In this document: positions 33,755 through 42,698 of the stretch, in pieces
How the letters are laid out: every line of letters starts with the position of its first letter
Position numbering within the stretch: position 1 is the stretch's first letter
Source of the DNA: JAAYBF01 sp963715445
Lineage (GTDB): Bacteria > Actinomycetota > Thermoleophilia > Solirubrobacterales > Thermoleophilaceae
Length of the DNA: 64,000 nt
Assembly: GCA_963715445.1 (NCBI GenBank)
Contig: OY970240.1
Location: 186,001-250,000 of the forward strand
Reading direction: 5' to 3'
Program-made: the position numbers and the translations under genes
Notes under the pieces: model-generated
The model's input: only the letters and a program-made list of their open reading frames with translations
What the model was told of the DNA's origin: nothing
Database searches by the model: none

Positions 33755-34945
33755 TCATGAGTCCGGGTAGGGCGCTAACACTGCGCGGCGCTCAGGGATA
33801 CGTGACCCGGGATCGATCTGGAGAACCCTCAGAACCGCATCCCCTCCGGCCGCCTGGCGGGCTTGGCGAACCGCCTCGGTCAGCCGGGTGCGGCGCTCGG
33901 CGGCGCCACCGTCGAGCATGCGGGTCTGCTCCCGCCCCGGAGGCCCGAACGCCTCGACCTCCAGCCCAAGCGACCCGGCCGGGGCCGGGAGCTCCATCAG
34001 CCGGGAGGCGAGCGCCAGCCTGATGCGGTCCGGATCGGCGCTCGCGTGGCGAAGGGTCACAGACAGGCGCCAGGTGCCTCCGGAGTGGAATCGCGCCGAC
34101 AGGGCGAGCGCGCGCAGCGAGCGGCCACGGCGCTCACGCCGGGCCAGCACGCGCGCGATCAGCAGGTCGAGAGCGCGCTCCAGCTGCTGCCCGAACGCGA
34201 CTTCGGGCAGATCGATCCGCTCCACCACGGGCTCTGGCGGGCGGCGGGACTCGAGCGGGGTGTCCCGGCCCTGCGCAAGGTCGCGGGCCAAGAGGCCCGG
34301 GTGGCCGAAGCGCTCCGCCACCGCGGGTGCGGGGAGCGCCGCCAGGTCGCCGAGGGTGCGCACCCCGAGCTGCTCGAGCGTGTCGGGCAGGCCGGCCAGC
34401 TCAGGGCGGGAGCGCAGCAGGCTCGCCGGCAGCGGCGCGAGGAAGCGGGCGACCTTCCGCGGCTCGACCACCACCGTCCGCCGCCGCTGACGCGCGTGGG
34501 TGGCGGCGCACCACGAGGCGAACCGGCTTGCCGCGACGCCGAGCCGGGCGCTCGTGCCCAGCGCGCGGCCCGTGGCCGCGAGCACTCCGTCGAGAGCGCC
34601 GCCGTGGATCCCACGAAGGCCGTCGGAGGCGAAGAACGCGACGCCCGGACGGTCGGACTCGGGTGCGCCACCGATCGACTCGATCCGCTCCAGCACCTCC
34701 CCCCAGAGCCCTCGCGCCCCTTCGGGGTCCGGCGGCACGAGCCGCAGCTCGGGGCAGCGCGACAGCGCCTCGCCGACCCGCATCCCCGAGACCACTCCAA
34801 ACGCCTCGGCTCCCGCGGAGGTCTCACCGATCACCTGCTCGCGCCCGGCCTCCGGCGCCAGGGCCACCGGCTCCGCCAGCAGCGCCGCACGGTCGCCGAG
34901 TGCGGCCAGTAGCAGGAAGCGAGGGATGAGGACGCATACGATCAT
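33755..34945 (-). CDS. imuB: ImuB, inactive Y-family polymerase homologue
   Basis: 396 residues from ATG 34945 (MIVCVLIPRFLLLAALGDRA). The fold is that of Y-family polymerases: palm GVVSGMRVGEALSRCPELRL, helix-hairpin-helix LEQLGVRTLGDLAALPAPAVAERFG (split into parts), then a little-finger region. The catalytic SxDE block is replaced by FFASDGLRGIHG, as expected for ImuB, which bridges DnaE2 to the beta clamp. The alternative ATG 34963 would put the LexA box inside the coding region. No imuA' (RecA-like) gene is adjacent; the gene upstream is a peptidase. Confidence 0.88.
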   Translation of the reverse strand: MIVCVLIPRFLLLAALGDRAALLAEPVALAPEAGREQVIGETSAGAEAFGVVSGMRVGEALSRCPELRLVPPDPEGARGLWGEVLERIESIGGAPESDRPGVAFFASDGLRGIHGGALDGVLAATGRALGTSARLGVAASRFASWCAATHARQRRRTVVVEPRKVARFLAPLPASLLRSRPELAGLPDTLEQLGVRTLGDLAALPAPAVAERFGHPGLLARDLAQGRDTPLESRRPPEPVVERIDLPEVAFGQQLERALDLLIARVLARRERRGRSLRALALSARFHSGGTWRLSVTLRHASADPDRIRLALASRLMELPAPAGSLGLEVEAFGPPGREQTRMLDGGAAERRTRLTEAVRQARQAAGGDAVLRVLQIDPGSRIPERRAVLAPYPDS

Positions 34946-34946
34946 G

Positions 34947-34960
34947 CGAACACATGTTCG
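34947..34960 (-). promoter_or_regulatory. LexA (SOS) box of the imuB-DUF6504-dnaE2 operon
   Basis: CGAACATGTGTTCG on the minus strand, a perfect inverted repeat of the GAAC-N4-GTTC class. It ends 1 nt before the ATG at 34945, so transcription must start inside or very near it, giving a leaderless mRNA. Repression by LexA and induction after DNA damage are expected. Confidence 0.85.
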
Positions 34961-34987
34961 CATACACCCCGGTCGGCCCCCAGCCGC

Positions 34988-36052
34988 CTAGATCGTCGTC
35001 AGCTCCTTCGGGAAGCGAGTCAGGACGCGCGGGCCGCCCTCCTGAACCACCACGAGGTCCTCGATCCGCACCCCCAGCTCCCCGGGCAGGTAGACCCCGG
35101 GCTCGACGGTGACGACCATGCCCGGCTCGAGCAAGTCCTCGGAGAGCTTGGTGAACCGCGGGCCCTCGTGGACCTCTAGGCCGACTCCGTGGCCCAGGCC
35201 GTGGCCGAAGCGATCGCCATGGCCCGCCTCCTCGATGATCGTCCGCGCCACGGCGTCCACGGCGACGCCTGCGGCGCCGGGCTCGACGGCGGCGAGCGCG
35301 GCCTGCTCCGCGCGGAGCACCAGCTCGTAGATCTCGCGCTCGCGCTCCCCCACCTCGCCGGCGGCGAGCGTGCGGGTGCAGTCGGAGCAGTAGCCGTCGA
35401 CGCGAGCGCCCCAGTCGATCGTCACCAGAGCTCCCGGCCGGATCTCGACGTCGCGCGGCTCGGCGTGCGGCAGCGCTCCGTGCGCGCCGTGCGCGACGAT
35501 CGAGGGAAAGGACGCGTCCTCTGCCCCGGCCAGGCGCATCTCCTGCTCGAGGTCGAGCGTCAGCCCTCGCTCGGTGCGGCCGGCCAGACCTCCCTCCAGC
35601 ACCCGCTCCAGAGCCACCGTCGCCAGCTCGGCGGCCTCGGCTATCCGCCCCCACTCCTCCGGGTCCTTGACCTCGCGGAGGGTCTCCACCGCACCGCCGG
35701 AGGCCACCAGCTCGACCCCGGCCGGAGCCTTCTCCACCAGGCGCGCATGGCTCCTCACGCTCAGGTTCACGTCGTCGAATCCGACCCGTCCCGAAGGCAG
35801 GCGCGCCCCCAGCTCTCCGGGGAGGCTCTCGCTAGCGCGTGCGACCTCGAAGCCCTCAGCCTGTCGAGCGGCCTGCTCCATGTAGCGGAAGTCGGTCAGG
35901 AGCAGGCGCTCGTCGGAGCTGAGCAGGCAGGCGCCGTTCGTGCCCGTGAAGCCCGTGAGCCAGCGGAGGTTCGTCCGGTCGGTGACGAGCAGCGCGTCCA
36001 GCTCCCGCTCGGCCAACGAGCCGAGCAGCCGGTCGGCCCGCGCCGTGGTCAC
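34988..36052 (-). CDS. pepQ: M24-family Xaa-Pro aminopeptidase
   Basis: 354 residues from GTG 36052, overlapping the aroQ stop (GTGA). The N-terminal creatinase-like domain begins with ARADRLLGSLAERELDALLV and TNLRWLTGFTGTNGA. The C-terminal pita-bread domain has the metal ligands in VTIDWGARVDGYCSDCTRT (two Asp), GHGLGHGVGLEVHEGP (His), VVTVEPGVYLPG (Glu) and VRIEDLVVV (Glu). It removes N-terminal residues before proline. The order aroC-aroKB-aroQ-pepQ, upstream of efp, is a common Gram-positive arrangement; here the mutasome is inserted between pepQ and efp. Confidence 0.92.
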   Translation of the reverse strand: MTTARADRLLGSLAERELDALLVTDRTNLRWLTGFTGTNGACLLSSDERLLLTDFRYMEQAARQAEGFEVARASESLPGELGARLPSGRVGFDDVNLSVRSHARLVEKAPAGVELVASGGAVETLREVKDPEEWGRIAEAAELATVALERVLEGGLAGRTERGLTLDLEQEMRLAGAEDASFPSIVAHGAHGALPHAEPRDVEIRPGALVTIDWGARVDGYCSDCTRTLAAGEVGEREREIYELVLRAEQAALAAVEPGAAGVAVDAVARTIIEEAGHGDRFGHGLGHGVGLEVHEGPRFTKLSEDLLEPGMVVTVEPGVYLPGELGVRIEDLVVVQEGGPRVLTRFPKELTTI

Positions 36053-36492
36053 TCGCCCAGCTCGCGGCGCAGGATCTCGAGCGCCTCCCGGTAGCCGTCG
36101 GCGCCCTTGCCCTGGACGCGCCCGACGCACAGGTCGCCGATCACCGATGTGCGCCGCCACTCCTCGCGCTCGTCCACCGCGGAGATGTGCACCTCCACCG
36201 CCGGCAGGCCGCAGACCTCGAGCGCGTCCCTGATGGCATACGAGTAGTGCGTCCAGGCGCCGGGATTGAGCACCAGGCCGTCGGCGCGCTCGCGAGCCAC
36301 ATGCAGGTGCTCGCAGTACTCGCCCTCGTGGTTGGTCTGCCAGAACGTGACCTCGAGCTCGAGCTCATCCGCGAAGCGCTTGATCCGCCCGTCGAGCTCG
36401 GGCAGCGTGAACGTGCCGTACTGCTCGGGGTCGCGCTTCCCGAGCTGGTCGAGATTGACCCCGTGCAGAACGTAGATGCGTCGCTTCCTCAT
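36049..36492 (-). CDS. aroQ: type II 3-dehydroquinate dehydratase
   Basis: 147 residues. It dehydrates 3-dehydroquinate to 3-dehydroshikimate. Key blocks are VLHGVNLDQLGKRDPEQYGT (catalytic Arg and Tyr loop), NHEGEYCEHLHVAR, LVLNPGAWTHYSYAIRDAL and AVEVHISAVDEREEWR with the catalytic His. The usual HLSN appears as HISA. ATG 36492 overlaps the aroKB stop (ATGA), and its stop overlaps the pepQ start. Confidence 0.94.
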   Translation of the reverse strand: MRKRRIYVLHGVNLDQLGKRDPEQYGTFTLPELDGRIKRFADELELEVTFWQTNHEGEYCEHLHVARERADGLVLNPGAWTHYSYAIRDALEVCGLPAVEVHISAVDEREEWRRTSVIGDLCVGRVQGKGADGYREALEILRRELGE

Positions 36493-38030
36493 TCGTGGAC
36501 CTCCTCCACAGCATGTCGCAGGTCCTCGGCCGATACCTCGTGACCGGGAGTCACATCTCCAGGCGCTCCCATGAGCACGAACGGGACGCGCCCACCCTGG
36601 CGCTTCTTGTCTCGCTCGGTCAGGGCCACGACCTCGTCGACCGTGGCTCCCCCGAACGCCAGCGGCAACCCCTGCGCCTCGAGCAGGGCAGTCACCTCGC
36701 TCCTCAGGGAATCCGCACCGGAGAGGCGCAGCGCGGCGAGCAGGCCGATCGCGACGGCCTCGCCGTGGCGGTAGCGCGAGTAGCCGGTCGCCGCCTCGAT
36801 CGCGTGGGCGACCGTGTGACCCAGGTTGAGCACCTGCCGCCCGCCGGCGTCGCGCTCGTCGGCGGCGACCGTCGCGAGCTTCGTCCGCAGGCAGCCGAGG
36901 ACGATGTCGTCGTCAACCGGGCCGCCGCGACGCACCCGCGCCCAGAGCGGCCCGCCGGCGATCAGCGCCGTCTTCACGACCTCCGCGTAGCCGGCCGCCA
37001 TCTCCTCTCGCGGGAGCGTCTCCAGGACCGCCGGATCGCAGATCACCGCCGAGGGCTGGTGGTAGGACCCCGCGTAGTTCTTGCCCTCGCGCAGGTCCAC
37101 CCCGGTCTTGCCTCCGTAGGCCGAATCGACCTGCGCGACGAGCGTCGTGGGCACCTGGACGTGGCCGGTGCCGCGCTGGTAGACGGCGGCGCAGAAGCCG
37201 GCCAGGTCACCGACGACCCCTCCCCCGACCGCAACCACGAGGTCGCCGCGCTCGGCGCCGGCGGAGGCCAGCTCGCCGAGCACGCGCTCCGCCGTGGCGA
37301 GCGTCTTGTGCTCCTCGCCCGCGGGGATGGTCACCGTGTGCTCGGCGTCCACCGAGTGATGGCGTGCCACGTGCTCGTCGGTGACGGCGAAGCGGCGTGC
37401 CTCGCCGGGATGGAAGAAGCCGGCGGCCACCAGGCCGCGCCCGATGTACACGGGGTAGTCGCCCGAGCTCGCGGTGGCCCAGACGAGGCGCATATCGAGG
37501 CCCCTGCCCCGTGCCTCGCGCAGCGCCAGCAGCGCCGGGAGCACCCGATGGGCGACCTCACGGCCGGTCGGCGGCAGGGCCGCGTCCGCCGCCGCCTCGT
37601 AGACGGCGATGCGATCTGCGTGGAGATCCTCGAAGCGCGCTCTATCACGAGCGAGCGGGCGCCCCTTGCCGGAGGCTCGCCGCCACGCCTCTTCGGGCGT
37701 CACCTCCAGATGCACGACCGTGTGCCGGCCCAGCGCCTCGCGCACCCGCTCTGAGCCGAGCGCGCCACCGCCAAGCGCGACCACCTGCGCATCCGCGCGG
37801 GCGAGGATCCCGAGCACGACCTGCTCCTCCCGCACGCGGAAGGCCTCCTCACCCTCGCGATCGAAGAAGGACTCGATCGATTCGCCAAGCTCCGCCTCGA
37901 GCTCCCGGTCGGAGTCGAGCGCCTCGGCACCCATCTCCGCCGCGACCGCGCGGGCGGCGCTCGACTTGCCCGCGCCCATGAAGCCGACGAACACCAGCGC
38001 CCCGCCGGCGCTGCCGGCCGGGTCCGTCAC
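36489..38030 (-). CDS. aroKB: bifunctional shikimate kinase / 3-dehydroquinate synthase
   Basis: 513 residues from GTG 38030. Residues 1-170 are shikimate kinase: P-loop GFMGAGKSSAARA, DSDRELE, and GGGALGSE. Residues about 175-513 are dehydroquinate synthase: GEEHKTLAT, VAVGGGVVGDLAGFCAAVYQ, QVDSAYGGKTGVDL, KNYAGSYHQP and LNLGHTVAHAIEA. The two enzymes act at steps 5 and 2 of the shikimate pathway. The domains join without a stop and without a long linker. GGAGA lies before the GTG, 11 nt after aroC. Confidence 0.94.
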   Translation of the reverse strand: MTDPAGSAGGALVFVGFMGAGKSSAARAVAAEMGAEALDSDRELEAELGESIESFFDREGEEAFRVREEQVVLGILARADAQVVALGGGALGSERVREALGRHTVVHLEVTPEEAWRRASGKGRPLARDRARFEDLHADRIAVYEAAADAALPPTGREVAHRVLPALLALREARGRGLDMRLVWATASSGDYPVYIGRGLVAAGFFHPGEARRFAVTDEHVARHHSVDAEHTVTIPAGEEHKTLATAERVLGELASAGAERGDLVVAVGGGVVGDLAGFCAAVYQRGTGHVQVPTTLVAQVDSAYGGKTGVDLREGKNYAGSYHQPSAVICDPAVLETLPREEMAAGYAEVVKTALIAGGPLWARVRRGGPVDDDIVLGCLRTKLATVAADERDAGGRQVLNLGHTVAHAIEAATGYSRYRHGEAVAIGLLAALRLSGADSLRSEVTALLEAQGLPLAFGGATVDEVVALTERDKKRQGGRVPFVLMGAPGDVTPGHEVSAEDLRHAVEEVHE

Positions 38031-38041
38031 CGCGTCTCCGC

Positions 38042-39205
38042 TCAGCGCCTCCACCCGATGCGCTCCTCGTAGGCGCGCAGGGCCGCGACGGCGTCGTCCA
38101 CATGGTCGCCGCCGAGCTTCTCCTTGTAGGCGTCGGCCAGCACCAGCGCGACCATCGCCTCGGCGACGACCGCGGCCGCCGGCACGGTGCACGAGTCGGT
38201 GCGCTCGCGCAGCGCCTGAGCGGGCTCCTTGGTGGCGATGTCCACCGAGCGCAGCGGCTTGGTGAGCGTCGGCAGCGGCTTCATCGCTCCGCGCACCACG
38301 ACCGGATCGCCCGTCGTCATCCCGCCTTCGATGCCGCCCGCGCGGTTGGTCTCGCGGTGAAAGCCGCCGGCCTCGTCGTAGAAGATCTCGTCGTGGGCCT
38401 TCGACCCGACGCGGCCCGCGAGCTCGAACCCATCGCCGATGCCCACGCCCTTCATCGCCTGGATCGACATGATCGCCTGGGCGAGGCGGCCGTCGAGCCG
38501 GGAGTCCCAGGAGACGTGCGACCCGATGCCGGGAGTGAGGCCGAAGGCGACGACCTCGTAGATGCCGCCGAGCGACTCGTTCGCCTTGCGGGCGCGGTTG
38601 ATCTCCTCGACCATCGCGTCGCTCACCTCGGCGTCGAGGCAGCGGACCGGGGACTCGTCGACGCCTTCGAAGGAGGCGGTGGTCAGGTCGTCGCGCACCG
38701 GCGTGGCGACCGCGCCGATCTGCGTGACGTGGCTGAGCACCTCGACGCCGAAGGCGCGCAGGTAGACCTTGGCGAGCGCCCCGACGGCCACGCGTGAGGT
38801 GGTCTCACGCGCGCTTGCCCGCTCGAGCACGTTGCGCACGTCCGTGAAGCCGTACTTCTGCACCCCTGCCAGATCGGCGTGGCCGGGGCGCGGCAGATGC
38901 ACCTCCGCCACCTCGGCGTCGACCGGCCAGGGGTTCATCCGCTCTTCCCAGTTGGCGTAGTCGCGGTTGGCGATGCGCAGGGAGATCGGTCCGCCGAGCG
39001 TGCTCCCGTGGCGGATGCCCGAGGTCACCTCCGCGCGGTCCTTCTCGATCTTCATCCGCCCGCCGCGGCCGTGGCCCAGCTGGCGCCGCGCGAGATCGCG
39101 ATCGATGTCCTCCGGGGTCAGCTCGATGCCGGCCGGGAGGCCTTCGATCACTGCGGTCAGGCCGGGCCCGTGGGACTCGCCGGCGGTGGTGAAGCGGATC
39201 GACAT
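38042..39205 (-). CDS. aroC: chorismate synthase
   Basis: 387 residues from ATG 39205 (MSIRFTTAGESHGPGLTAVI). It converts EPSP to chorismate with reduced FMN. Conserved blocks are RRQLGHGRGGRMKIEKD, GSTLGGPISLRIAN, PRPGHADLAGVQKYG, RASARETTSRVAVG and GIEGGMTTGDPVVVRGAMKP. A longer frame upstream is ruled out by the family start. It is the first gene of aroC-aroKB-aroQ-pepQ and is downstream of the pilus genes on the same strand. Confidence 0.96.
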   Translation of the reverse strand: MSIRFTTAGESHGPGLTAVIEGLPAGIELTPEDIDRDLARRQLGHGRGGRMKIEKDRAEVTSGIRHGSTLGGPISLRIANRDYANWEERMNPWPVDAEVAEVHLPRPGHADLAGVQKYGFTDVRNVLERASARETTSRVAVGALAKVYLRAFGVEVLSHVTQIGAVATPVRDDLTTASFEGVDESPVRCLDAEVSDAMVEEINRARKANESLGGIYEVVAFGLTPGIGSHVSWDSRLDGRLAQAIMSIQAMKGVGIGDGFELAGRVGSKAHDEIFYDEAGGFHRETNRAGGIEGGMTTGDPVVVRGAMKPLPTLTKPLRSVDIATKEPAQALRERTDSCTVPAAAVVAEAMVALVLADAYKEKLGGDHVDDAVAALRAYEERIGWRR

Positions 39206-39281
39206 GCGGCCCCACACCCTACTGGTGGCACCCGCCTGCTCCGCAGGCACCCGCTGCTGCCGCCTGGTCGTTCAGGCGAGG

Positions 39282-40847
39282 CTAATTCAGTGAGGCCCAG
39301 TTGAGCGAGCCGTCGAACGGCGCGGGGGCGTTGTCCCCCAGGCTGGGATGGCGAGTACACGTCCGCGACCATCTCGCGGGGAGGCAGGGGTTGTACGGAT
39401 TCACGCGGCCGTATGCGGTCGGATGGTTCGTGTCGGGCGGTGAGGGGAGATCCTCGGCGCCCCTGCAGCTGTAGCCCGGCTCGGCATCCCACAGGCCGGA
39501 TGCGGCGAGGCGGCTGAGCTCCATCACGTTCGGGACGTCGTCGTGGTCCTGATCGTCGGCGCCGTCTCGCACGCCGTCCCCGTCGCTGTCGGGATCGGTG
39601 GCGTACGTACCTGCATATACGTTGGGGAACGCCCGCTCGCCCTGATAGCAGGCGGCCCAGTACGCGCTGGTCATGCGGCTGTGCGTCTCGTCGAAGTTGG
39701 TGAGGCCGTCCGCGTCCTCGTCCCGCTCGTCGTCCGACAGGTACCCGTCGGTGTCGTAGTCGAAGTAGAGCGTCTCCGAGTGCGCGTAGCCTGCCAGCAC
39801 GGTCGAGGCCTCCGCGCCGTCGCGGTTGAAGTCCAGCAGCCCGTACGAGTTCCTGGTGACGTCGTGGTTCCACCAGGGCTCCCCGTCGGAGAGCTCGACG
39901 CTCCGGTAGCCGTTCGAGGCCGTCCAGGCCAGGAAGTTCGCCTGCCGCTCGTACCCGGCCGAGAGCAGGGTGGGGACACGCCGCCCATCACTGCGGCGCG
40001 TGAACATCGAGTACTGCTCCCCGTCCGAGTAGAACAGGGGCGAGCGCGTCCGGGCGGCTCGGCCGCTCGCAATGGCGAAGCTCCAGAGTGTCTGCTCCTC
40101 GATCAGCGTCATCGAGTCTCCGTCGAAGTCGGTGTTGCGGTCCGAGGGATCGAGCGGATTCGGATACGGGCGCTTGCCGGGATAGGGCAGGAACGCGTTC
40201 GGCTCCTGATCCTCGTCGTCATTCAGATCCAATGCAGACTGGTACTCGTAGCCGTCCTCGAGCCCGTCCTCGTCGGTGTCCTTGAGGCAGGGATCCGTGT
40301 GGATCTGCAGCTCGAGGGAGTTCGACAGCAGGTCGTTGTCGTGGTCGGAATCGCTGTTGCAGACCGGAATCGGCTTGATGGGCTTGCCAGGCTTGCCGCC
40401 CGGGCCGCTGATGTCCGTGGCGCTGGTGACCACGGGCGAGAGCCGTCGCGGAGTGAACTTGCTGAACTTGCCCGCGAGGACGCGGAGCTTGAGCCGGGTG
40501 GGCTGCTGGAGGCTGTTCGCAACTCGCAGCAGGCGCGCCACGCTCGCGGACACGCGCAGGACGAGCTTCTTGCTGCTCGCTCGCTGCGGCTTGACGAAGG
40601 CCGTGCGGCCGGTGCCCGACTGGAAGATCACGGTGTTGCTCTTCGGCTTGGCCTTGAAGCCCTTGCCCCTGATCGTCAGCGTGGCACCTACGCGCAGGCG
40701 CATCGGCGTCACGCGGGTGATCGTCGGCTGCGCCGACTTGGCGCTCTTGGACGCCTTGGGAGACGCACCGGCATTTGCGGCGCTCGGTGCCCAAGCCAGC
40801 AAGAAGCCGGCGGCAAGGGTCAGCAGAATGGTCGTGAAACGGCGCAT
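39282..40847 (-). CDS. secreted IPT/TIG-like protein with repeated calcium-binding-type Asp motifs
   Basis: 521 residues from ATG 40847 (AGGAG 5 nt upstream). The signal peptide MRRFTTILLTLAAGFLLAWA ends near ANA-GA. Residues about 40-135 look like an IPT/TIG beta-sandwich (ITRVTPMRLRVGATLTIRGK). The rest holds thrombospondin-type-3-like acidic motifs: DSDHDNDLLSNSLE, DTDEDGLEDGYE, DFDGDSMTLIEE, DYDTDGYLSDDE, DEDADGLTNFDE, DPDSDGDGVRDGADD. These usually bind calcium in secreted adhesins. It is co-oriented behind the pilMNO operon, 8 nt after the preceding gene, so a pilus-linked or surface role is plausible. Confidence 0.8.
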   Translation of the reverse strand: MRRFTTILLTLAAGFLLAWAPSAANAGASPKASKSAKSAQPTITRVTPMRLRVGATLTIRGKGFKAKPKSNTVIFQSGTGRTAFVKPQRASSKKLVLRVSASVARLLRVANSLQQPTRLKLRVLAGKFSKFTPRRLSPVVTSATDISGPGGKPGKPIKPIPVCNSDSDHDNDLLSNSLELQIHTDPCLKDTDEDGLEDGYEYQSALDLNDDEDQEPNAFLPYPGKRPYPNPLDPSDRNTDFDGDSMTLIEEQTLWSFAIASGRAARTRSPLFYSDGEQYSMFTRRSDGRRVPTLLSAGYERQANFLAWTASNGYRSVELSDGEPWWNHDVTRNSYGLLDFNRDGAEASTVLAGYAHSETLYFDYDTDGYLSDDERDEDADGLTNFDETHSRMTSAYWAACYQGERAFPNVYAGTYATDPDSDGDGVRDGADDQDHDDVPNVMELSRLAASGLWDAEPGYSCRGAEDLPSPPDTNHPTAYGRVNPYNPCLPARWSRTCTRHPSLGDNAPAPFDGSLNWASLN

Positions 40848-40855
40848 TCTCACTC

Positions 40856-41767
40856 CTATCGGCTCTCGGCCGGATTGTCTGAAGGGGTTGTGTCGGTGGT
40901 CTCCTCGAGGCTGGGCGCCTCGTCGGAGCCGACGACCTCTATGAGGTCTGACAGGAAGGGCATGCTGAACCGCCGGGACTCGGACTGGTCACCGAGCGAC
41001 GCGTTCGCCATCTTGGGCTCGTCCTTGCGCTTGCTCGAGCTGGAGGCGCTGGTCTTGGCCGTCCGGATCTCGTCGATCCGCAGGGTGTAGGACTTGCCCT
41101 CCTGGTCGGTGAACGTGTGCTCCGAGCCTGGCCCGATGCGCACGAACGCGCAGTTCGAGCGGCTCGGGGTGCAACGCCCCTCGCCTGCGGCGCGCAGCGT
41201 CGAGTCGACCAGGAAGACGGCGTTCGAGCCGTTGCCGGACACACCCATGAAGATCAGCAGCGGAACGGTCTCGCTCGGCAGCATGTCCAGCTTGGAAAGT
41301 CCCTTGACGGCGCGGCGACTGTTGCCGGTCCAGAAGGTCACGTCGGCGACGTACTCGTACTGAGTCGTCGTCGGGGCAGGCGGAGCCACAGGCTCGTCGC
41401 CGCCGGAAGGTCCACCGTCGGAAGCGGGCTTGTCCCCACCGCCGCCGTCCTTGGACGCACCGGAGGCTTCCGCCTCACCGCTGCGGGCCTTGGTCACCGC
41501 CGCGGGCGGCTTGAACGGATCCTTGGACGCGAAGGCACCCAGCGCCGAGCCGGCGCTCGCGCCACCGGACTTGTCGACCACGTCGAGATCGAGGTCGTCG
41601 GTCTTCGTCGGGGACTCCACCGCCACCGGCTTCTGAGGGGCCGGCTCGGAGGCCGTCTTGGCGAGCACCACGGGTACCGCGATCACGCCCAGGAGCAGGC
41701 CGAGGGCGACGGGCCACAGGCGCTTCTCGCGCAGGTCGTGCCACAGGTCTTGGAGGAAGTCGTTCAT
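40856..41767 (-). CDS. PilP-position membrane protein of the pilus operon, unknown
   Basis: 303 residues. One membrane helix near the N-terminus (about 18-36, LWPVALGLLLGVIAVPVVLA) precedes a Ser/Gly/Pro-rich periplasm-facing linker and a C-terminal beta-rich domain with two Cys (CTPSRSNCAF). Its site directly after pilO is that of pilP in Gram-negative operons, but I see no clear PilP sequence match and no lipobox. It starts 1 nt after the pilO stop and probably joins the PilMNO inner-membrane platform. Confidence 0.72.
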   Translation of the reverse strand: MNDFLQDLWHDLREKRLWPVALGLLLGVIAVPVVLAKTASEPAPQKPVAVESPTKTDDLDLDVVDKSGGASAGSALGAFASKDPFKPPAAVTKARSGEAEASGASKDGGGGDKPASDGGPSGGDEPVAPPAPTTTQYEYVADVTFWTGNSRRAVKGLSKLDMLPSETVPLLIFMGVSGNGSNAVFLVDSTLRAAGEGRCTPSRSNCAFVRIGPGSEHTFTDQEGKSYTLRIDEIRTAKTSASSSSKRKDEPKMANASLGDQSESRRFSMPFLSDLIEVVGSDEAPSLEETTDTTPSDNPAESR

Positions 41768-41768
41768 G

Positions 41769-42698
41769 TCAGCGTGTCGCAGTCGCGGTCGGGATCTCGG
41801 TAGCCGGAGCGGAGGTCGCCTCGGTCGTCACAGGAGCGGCGGCAGGTCCGCCGGGGGTCGCGCCGGCCGTGGCACCCTCCGCCTTCGGGGCGAGATAGGC
41901 CGTAGCCGTTATTTCCACGTTGAGCTTCGGAAAGATCTCCGGATCGCTCGAGAACGAGAAGCCGTCGATGGTGAGAAGCCTGCCGCGAACCAGGACCTGC
42001 TTCTCAGACGTCTCCACGTAGCGCTTCAGCTTGTGGAAGAAATCGGCGAGGTCGAAGAAGTTGCCCGTGAACTCGAGGTCCAGCGGGACGGACTCGAGGC
42101 CCGGCGCGGCCCCCGGGGTGGCCGTCGTGCTGGCCCCAGTCGCGTCGCGAGCGTTCGTCGACGTGGCCGTATCGGCCGGGTTGACGCCCGACTGCTCAGC
42201 CGCGGCGGTCGCGTTGTTCGCTCCCGCGACGGTGTTGCCGGCGGTCTCCGCAACCTGCCCGGGCGCGCTCTGGGCAGGCGTGCCCCCGGCCGCGGCGGGC
42301 TGGGAGCCGTCACCGGTCCCGGGTGCTGCGGGCGGCTGTGGAGCCACGACCGGCGCGCTCTCGCGCTCGCCGGTGGCGATGCTCATGAAGGCGATGTCGG
42401 TTCCCTGCGATGCGGCCTGGAGCTGAACCAGCAGCGTCGGCATGTCGACCGAGGCCGGCACCGCCTTGCCCAGCCGGACGAGCTCCGTGTAGTCGGCCGC
42501 GAAGTCGGTCTTGGCGCCCGCGAGCTCGTCGGCGCGCTGCTGAGCCAGGTCGCGCCGCTGCTCCTGGACGACCACCTTGTCTGCGGCGGCGGATGCCTCG
42601 TCGCGCTTCGGCGAGAGCATCAGGAACCAGTATGCGAAGACCAGCACGATCGGCCCGAGGAGCAGGGCGATCTTCCTGTCGCGATCGGTGAGGCTCAT
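41769..42698 (-). CDS. pilO: type IV pilus assembly protein PilO
   Basis: 309 residues: a short cytoplasmic start, one helix (KIALLLGPIVLVFAYWFLML), a coiled coil (about 30-75), an Ala/Pro/Thr-rich insert (about 115-190) and a ferredoxin-like C-terminal fold. The domain signature FTGNFFDLADFFHKLKRYVE is typical of PilO. It pairs with PilN to link PilM to the pilus machine. Its ATG overlaps the pilN stop (ATGA). The low-complexity insert is longer than in proteobacterial PilO. Confidence 0.86.
   Translation of the reverse strand: MSLTDRDRKIALLLGPIVLVFAYWFLMLSPKRDEASAAADKVVVQEQRRDLAQQRADELAGAKTDFAADYTELVRLGKAVPASVDMPTLLVQLQAASQGTDIAFMSIATGERESAPVVAPQPPAAPGTGDGSQPAAAGGTPAQSAPGQVAETAGNTVAGANNATAAAEQSGVNPADTATSTNARDATGASTTATPGAAPGLESVPLDLEFTGNFFDLADFFHKLKRYVETSEKQVLVRGRLLTIDGFSFSSDPEIFPKLNVEITATAYLAPKAEGATAGATPGGPAAAPVTTEATSAPATEIPTATATR

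Noticed and set aside
30175..34023. Very long open frame antisense to dnaE2 and imuB
   Set aside because: High GC makes stops rare on the opposite strand; the translation is His/Arg/Leu-rich without motifs, and the minus-strand genes are unmistakable.
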